From: JBAVQS01 sp049694275 | Lineage (GTDB): Bacteria > Chloroflexota > Anaerolineae > UBA4142 > SHND01 | NCBI GenBank assembly: GCA_049694275.1 | Contig: JBAVQS010000360.1 | Span: 1 to 8,017 of the forward strand | Direction of reading: 5' to 3' | DNA: 8,017 nucleotides | Shown here: one piece after another, positions 5,732 through 8,017 of the stretch | Layout: each line of letters begins with the position of its first letter | Numbering within the stretch: the stretch's first letter is position 1 | Made by a program: the position numbers and the translations under genes | Notes under the pieces: generated by a model | What the model was told of the DNA's origin: nothing | The model's input: only the letters and a program-made list of their open reading frames with translations | Database searches by the model: none

Positions 5732-6427
5732 TTACGTCGACGGGAACATTTTTCCTATCCATTCTAGCCGATTAGCCGTATCCATCATTTCAAGTTGAAT
5801 CACTTGTGTTCCCTCGGAAAGCAATTGCCGAAGGTACGCGGACATTGAAAACACCCATACTCGATCAAAATAATCAGCCTCTACCTTGTGACTAAACAGC
5901 GGTTCATCAGCTCCATTGGGATGCATCGCATCCCAAAAACAAATCATTGGCCTAACCTTGCTTTTAGGTTTGGGAGGTTCCATATAGTCAAGAACCTTCC
6001 GTACGCCCTTACCCCGAAAAGTCGTCCCTTTCCACACGTTCTTCCATCTTTCTATCTTGTGCTTGGCTAGCTCATCAGGTGACACATCAACGGGAATGCA
6101 CTTGCCCTTCATTGAATGCGCTGACCAATTCTTTATCTCGGTCTGATAGTAAATGTGCTTTCCGTTACAGCACACATGAATCCACCGATCGAGCCAGTGC
6201 CCTTTCCCCGTGCCAGTGGTGACATTCTTGGGCGCGTTCTCCTTCTTTTTCTTCAGAACTTCGGCCTCAATACCTCGACGATGAAAGTAGTCCACAATTA
6301 GCCCGGCACCCAAATCCTCGCCAGCAGTAGCTGTAACTGCCGCAACATGGCGGTTTACACCAGGAGCGTCTCCATCAAAGAATTGAAGGACTGACAAAAT
6401 GTCGACCGTGACGAGGAATTGGTTCAT
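5732..6427 (-). CDS. Putative PD-(D/E)XK-like nuclease, otherwise uncharacterised (231 aa)
   Basis: I do not recognise a named family, but the core layout suggests a restriction-endonuclease-like fold. A helix bears GEDLGAGLIVDYFHRRG (Glu37), a hydrophobic segment follows (IEAEVL), then LDRWI with Asp80, a strand, and YYQTEIKNW with Glu97-x-Lys99. This matches the E...D...ExK arrangement of that superfamily, which cuts DNA or RNA. Further on are KHKIERWKNVWKG, a strand PMICFWDAM (160-168) and DRVWVFSMSAYLRQLL. There is no signal peptide, so it should be cytoplasmic. The ATG at 6427 has only a weak AGG about 9 nt upstream, presented in the loop of a short inverted repeat. The A+T-rich setting and adjacent element-like repeat suggest an accessory, possibly defence-related gene, but no partner methylase or antitoxin is visible. 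Confidence 0.7.
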   Translation of the reverse strand: MNQFLVTVDILSVLQFFDGDAPGVNRHVAAVTATAGEDLGAGLIVDYFHRRGIEAEVLKKKKENAPKNVTTGTGKGHWLDRWIHVCCNGKHIYYQTEIKNWSAHSMKGKCIPVDVSPDELAKHKIERWKNVWKGTTFRGKGVRKVLDYMEPPKPKSKVRPMICFWDAMHPNGADEPLFSHKVEADYFDRVWVFSMSAYLRQLLSEGTQVIQLEMMDTANRLEWIGKMFPST

Positions 6428-6445
6428 GTTTCACGACCTGAAACA
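6427..6445 (-). promoter_or_regulatory. Inverted repeat at the start of the nuclease-like gene
   Basis: TGTTTCA (6427-6433) and TGAAACA (6439-6445) pair around a 5-nt loop directly against the ATG. In the mRNA the loop exposes AGG, the only plausible Shine-Dalgarno sequence. It could be an operator or a small leader hairpin; no regulator is encoded nearby. Confidence 0.4.
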
Positions 6446-6585
6446 GTCTAGGTATATGATGTCCGGTTTTTGAAGTTCATCGCTTTTCATTTCCCTGCAT
6501 TCTACATCTTTTGATGGCATAGACAAAAACTGCAAATCTTCTGCATCATCATCTATTGCGAGGCTTGTGGCTTTTGTTTCATCGC

Positions 6586-6621
6586 AAAGCCCGGTCCATT
6601 CCATTGGATCGGGCTTTTTTT
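6586..6621 (+). terminator. Strong plus-strand rho-independent terminator with no visible gene upstream
   Basis: A 13-bp stem, AAAGCCCGGTCCA (6586-6598) with TGGATCGGGCTTT (6605-6617), contains a single G-U pair and a 6-nt loop. A run of T follows through 6621. The U-tract and the G-U pair specify the plus strand. No plus-strand protein gene lies within the preceding several kilobases, so it may end a small RNA or be a relic. Confidence 0.8.
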
Positions 6622-6771
6622 ATTTCCCCGAAAAAGTTGGCGCTCTCTCAATTGTGGACGAGCGACTACCGACCTGGACGGCGACACTCGCCCAAGGGGT
6701 CGAGCAAAAGGGGGGGTATCTAGTCGTATTCTATGGCTGTAAGTGAACCTTAAGAAACGTCTACAGGTAAA

Positions 6772-6803
6772 CCCTACCGTCATCGATAGGGATGACGGTA
6801 GGG
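6772..6803. repeat. Perfect 13-bp hairpin
   Basis: CCCTACCGTCATC (6772-6784) and GATGACGGTAGGG (6791-6803) are exact complements around the loop GATAGG. Neither strand has a good U-tract. The 10-bp GACGGTAGGG of its right arm occurs again exactly at 6931-6940. Confidence 0.85.
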
Positions 6804-6972
6804 AATTCTAGGTCAAGCGTAGCAAGTGGCTTGTGGGCTTGAGTAAAGGATTGTCGTACATCCGCCTAGATTGTAGCACTTTACCAAATGAATAATCCGC
6901 TAGTATGTGCTAGTCATGCAAGCGTCACAAGACGGTAGGGCAAACACGTAAACAATCTGACAGCGTGAAACG

Positions 6973-7395
6973 TTAGGTGATATTACGCATAGTGGTTCTA
7001 CTGTTCGCCACGCCCTTGGGCCTCGGAAATATGACTGAAGGCTTCCCTGCAAGGGTCAGGACCTGTGGCTCCGTTGTTATGCCCGGAATAATGCCTGTCT
7101 CGTTCGCGGGGGCAGTTGACAGCGGTGTTGGAAATGGTGTACCGGCCAGTGAATTCAATTTCGCCAGATTCAACGCGGCATTGGTTGCTCCCGGGTCGGG
7201 GCGAGCCGCCTCTGTAGCCGGGAGCACAGTTCGATCAGGCAATTGAATTACGATCAACGGGGTAACCGTTGCAGTCGGTTCAAGTGTGCCGGGCGCAACA
7301 GTTGCAATAGGCGCGGGCGCGGCAGGGGGGCTGGCAGAAGCCGCACATGCAGTCAAAATGATACTGATCGCGATCAATAGAGAATATTTGACCAT
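6973..7395 (-). CDS. Short Thr/Pro-rich lipoprotein, unknown function (140 aa)
   Basis: The N-terminus is a compact lipoprotein signal: MVKYS, a hydrophobic core, and the lipobox L14-T15-A16-C17, so Cys17 should be lipidated after export. The mature part is low in complexity and rich in Ala, Pro and Thr (PPAAPAPIATVAPG and EPTATVTPL), with later segments IVIQLPDRTVLP and NLAKLNSLAGTPFPTP. No structured domain is evident. It may be only a surface linker protein, or the N-terminal remnant of a longer lipoprotein whose functional domain has been lost, since it ends in front of about 540 bp of non-coding sequence. The start is ATG at 7395; no clear Shine-Dalgarno sequence precedes it. A terminator (7438-7465) upstream separates it from the glycosyltransferase gene. 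Confidence 0.7.
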   Translation of the reverse strand: MVKYSLLIAISIILTACAASASPPAAPAPIATVAPGTLEPTATVTPLIVIQLPDRTVLPATEAARPDPGATNAALNLAKLNSLAGTPFPTPLSTAPANETGIIPGITTEPQVLTLAGKPSVIFPRPKGVANSRTTMRNIT

Positions 7396-7437
7396 AGTTG
7401 TTCATAAAAAGATGGCAAACAAGCAGGCCAAAAGAAA

Positions 7438-7465
7438 AACCGACCCAGCTTGTGCTGGATCGGTT
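7438..7465 (-). terminator. Rho-independent terminator after the glycosyltransferase gene
   Basis: A 12-bp stem (AACCGACCCAGC, 7438-7449, with GCTGGATCGGTT, 7454-7465) has a TTGT loop. On the minus strand the single irregular pair becomes G-U, and the stem is followed by TTTTTCTTTT. It lies about 45 nt past the glycosyltransferase stop. Confidence 0.85.
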
Positions 7466-7510
7466 CCACTCATCAGAGCCGATGCGATGATGCTTTCATT
7501 TTAGCACGAA

Positions 7511-8017
7511 TCAGCGCGGCGTCACCAGCCCCGACGCGGCGGGCGGCTCGGGCATGGGGATGAGCGGCTCGGCGCGCCCGAGGAGGCCGAAGCGCTTTTT
7601 AAAGAGGAAAAAGAGGTTGTAAAAGCCGTCGCGCCAGATCCGCAGTTTGCTCACCCCGTGACGCTCCTTGTAATAGATGGGGAGCTCTTTGGAGCGCACC
7701 CCTTTCATCGTGAACGCCTCGACCTTGATCTCTTCCGAAAAGGCCATCGTGTCGCTCGTGAGGCTCATCCGGGCGAGGAGGGGCCTGCGAAAAACCCACA
7801 TACCCGACTGCGAATCGCGAATCTGAAAGAAAAAGAGACTCCAGATAAAAAGGTTGAGCACGTCGTTCCCAAAGACACGCAGCCAGTTGCTCGGCTTGTC
7901 CTTGTGCCCGGTCCGGTCGCACGAGATAAAATCCCACCCCTCGTCGCACATCACGTCGAGCAGGACCGGGATAAAGTTGCGCGGGTAGGTCCCATCCCCG
8001 TCCATCGTCACGATAAT
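7511..8017 (-). CDS. Family 2 glycosyltransferase, polyprenyl/dolichyl-phosphate mannosyltransferase type (partial, C-terminal part)
   Basis: The frame is open to the right edge (IIVTMDGDGTYP), so the start lies outside the window and 168 residues are visible. DGDG is the metal/nucleotide-sugar-binding DXD-type motif of GT-A enzymes. It is followed by DRTGHKD, RVFGNDVLNLFIW, RDSQSGMWVFRR, MAFSEEIKVEA, YKERHGVSKLRIWRDG and FLFKKRFG. This motif series is characteristic of GT2 enzymes related to dolichyl-phosphate mannose synthase, which transfer a sugar from a nucleotide donor to a polyprenyl phosphate at the cytoplasmic membrane face for later glycan assembly. The missing N-terminus would carry the first nucleotide-binding strand. 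After the enzyme core a Pro-rich tail (PLIPMPEPPAAS) ends the protein, and no long C-terminal membrane domain is present. Exact donor and acceptor are not determinable. A terminator follows at 7438-7465. Confidence 0.9.
   Translation of the reverse strand: MIVTMDGDGTYPRNFIPVLLDVMCDEGWDFISCDRTGHKDKPSNWLRVFGNDVLNLFIWSLFFFQIRDSQSGMWVFRRPLLARMSLTSDTMAFSEEIKVEAFTMKGVRSKELPIYYKERHGVSKLRIWRDGFYNLFFLFKKRFGLLGRAEPLIPMPEPPAASGLVTPR

Larger units (their letters stand above)
6446..6972. other. Long non-coding, A+T-richer region upstream of the nuclease-like gene
   Basis: No convincing protein gene or tRNA is seen on either strand. The stretch holds a strong plus-strand terminator (6586-6621), a perfect 13-bp hairpin (6772-6803), the decamer GACGGTAGGG repeated at 6794-6803 and 6931-6940, and a short repeat of GCTAGT near 6898-6914. 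The only frames crossing it read through the terminator and lack a start with a ribosome-binding site. Confidence 0.6.

Noticed and set aside
6567..6746. Plus-strand frame ending in a plausible-looking tail (GVEQKGGYLVVFYGCK)
   Set aside because: It reads through the U-tract terminator and has only a GTG without ribosome-binding site. It might be the remnant of a lost gene, but I could not link it to any family.
6553..6783. 76-codon minus-strand frame in the non-coding region
   Set aside because: It crosses the strong terminator stem and ends within the hairpin region, has no Shine-Dalgarno sequence, and is Arg-rich with no recognisable motif.
6446..6972. Possible tRNA or attachment-site tRNA fragment
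   Set aside because: No T-loop GTTCGA/GTTCAA-type motif with matching acceptor stem is present on either strand.
1..8017. CRISPR array
   Set aside because: No regularly spaced direct repeats of 23-40 bp with unique spacers; the only direct tandem copies are the 36-bp duplication without spacers and the 14-bp GAATTC-rich repeat.

Overview
This window most likely comes from a bacterial chromosome. Threonine/proline-rich lipoproteins with classic lipoboxes, GTG starts, G+C-rich core genes and an ABC-type solute-binding protein tail would suit a Chloroflexota-type organism, but that assignment is inference from protein style only.

Layout. Positions 1-1976 are read on the plus strand: the C-terminal tail of a probable extracellular solute-binding protein, a lipoprotein overlapping it by 44 nt, a strong hairpin terminator, then a clear promoter and Shine-Dalgarno sequence driving a membrane-anchored protein with a conserved His/Asp-rich domain, and a 67-aa small protein. 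Positions 2032-3906 hold two minus-strand metabolic genes 36 nt apart, probably an operon: a PLP enzyme of the ACC deaminase/D-cysteine desulfhydrase family (its diagnostic residues favour desulfhydrase) followed by an alpha/beta hydrolase that carries a perfect 36-bp in-frame tandem duplication. A minus-strand terminator at 3930-3960 separates them from the next unit.

Positions about 3960-6970 are visibly more A+T-rich and look accessory. They carry, on the minus strand, a three-TM protein with a predicted extracytoplasmic domain and about six TPRs, and a 231-aa protein with a PD-(D/E)XK-like nuclease signature. Between these two genes lies a 91-bp candidate miniature inverted-repeat element with 15-bp terminal repeats and a 6-bp flanking duplication. 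Upstream of the nuclease-like gene is about 545 bp with no convincing gene. It contains a strong plus-strand terminator with no visible gene to serve, and a 13-bp perfect hairpin whose arm sequence recurs 130 bp away.

Positions 6973-8017, minus strand, carry a short Thr/Pro-rich lipoprotein, a terminator, and the 3' part of a family 2 glycosyltransferase of the polyprenyl/dolichyl-phosphate mannosyltransferase type that runs off the end of the window.

Functionally the window is a set of cell-envelope genes (lipoproteins, membrane-anchored proteins, glycosyltransferase) with a small sulfur amino-acid/hydrolase operon and one accessory segment. No complete known system such as CRISPR, toxin-antitoxin or a prophage can be recognised. 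The nuclease-like gene, the element-like repeat and the orphan terminator are the most worthwhile leads.
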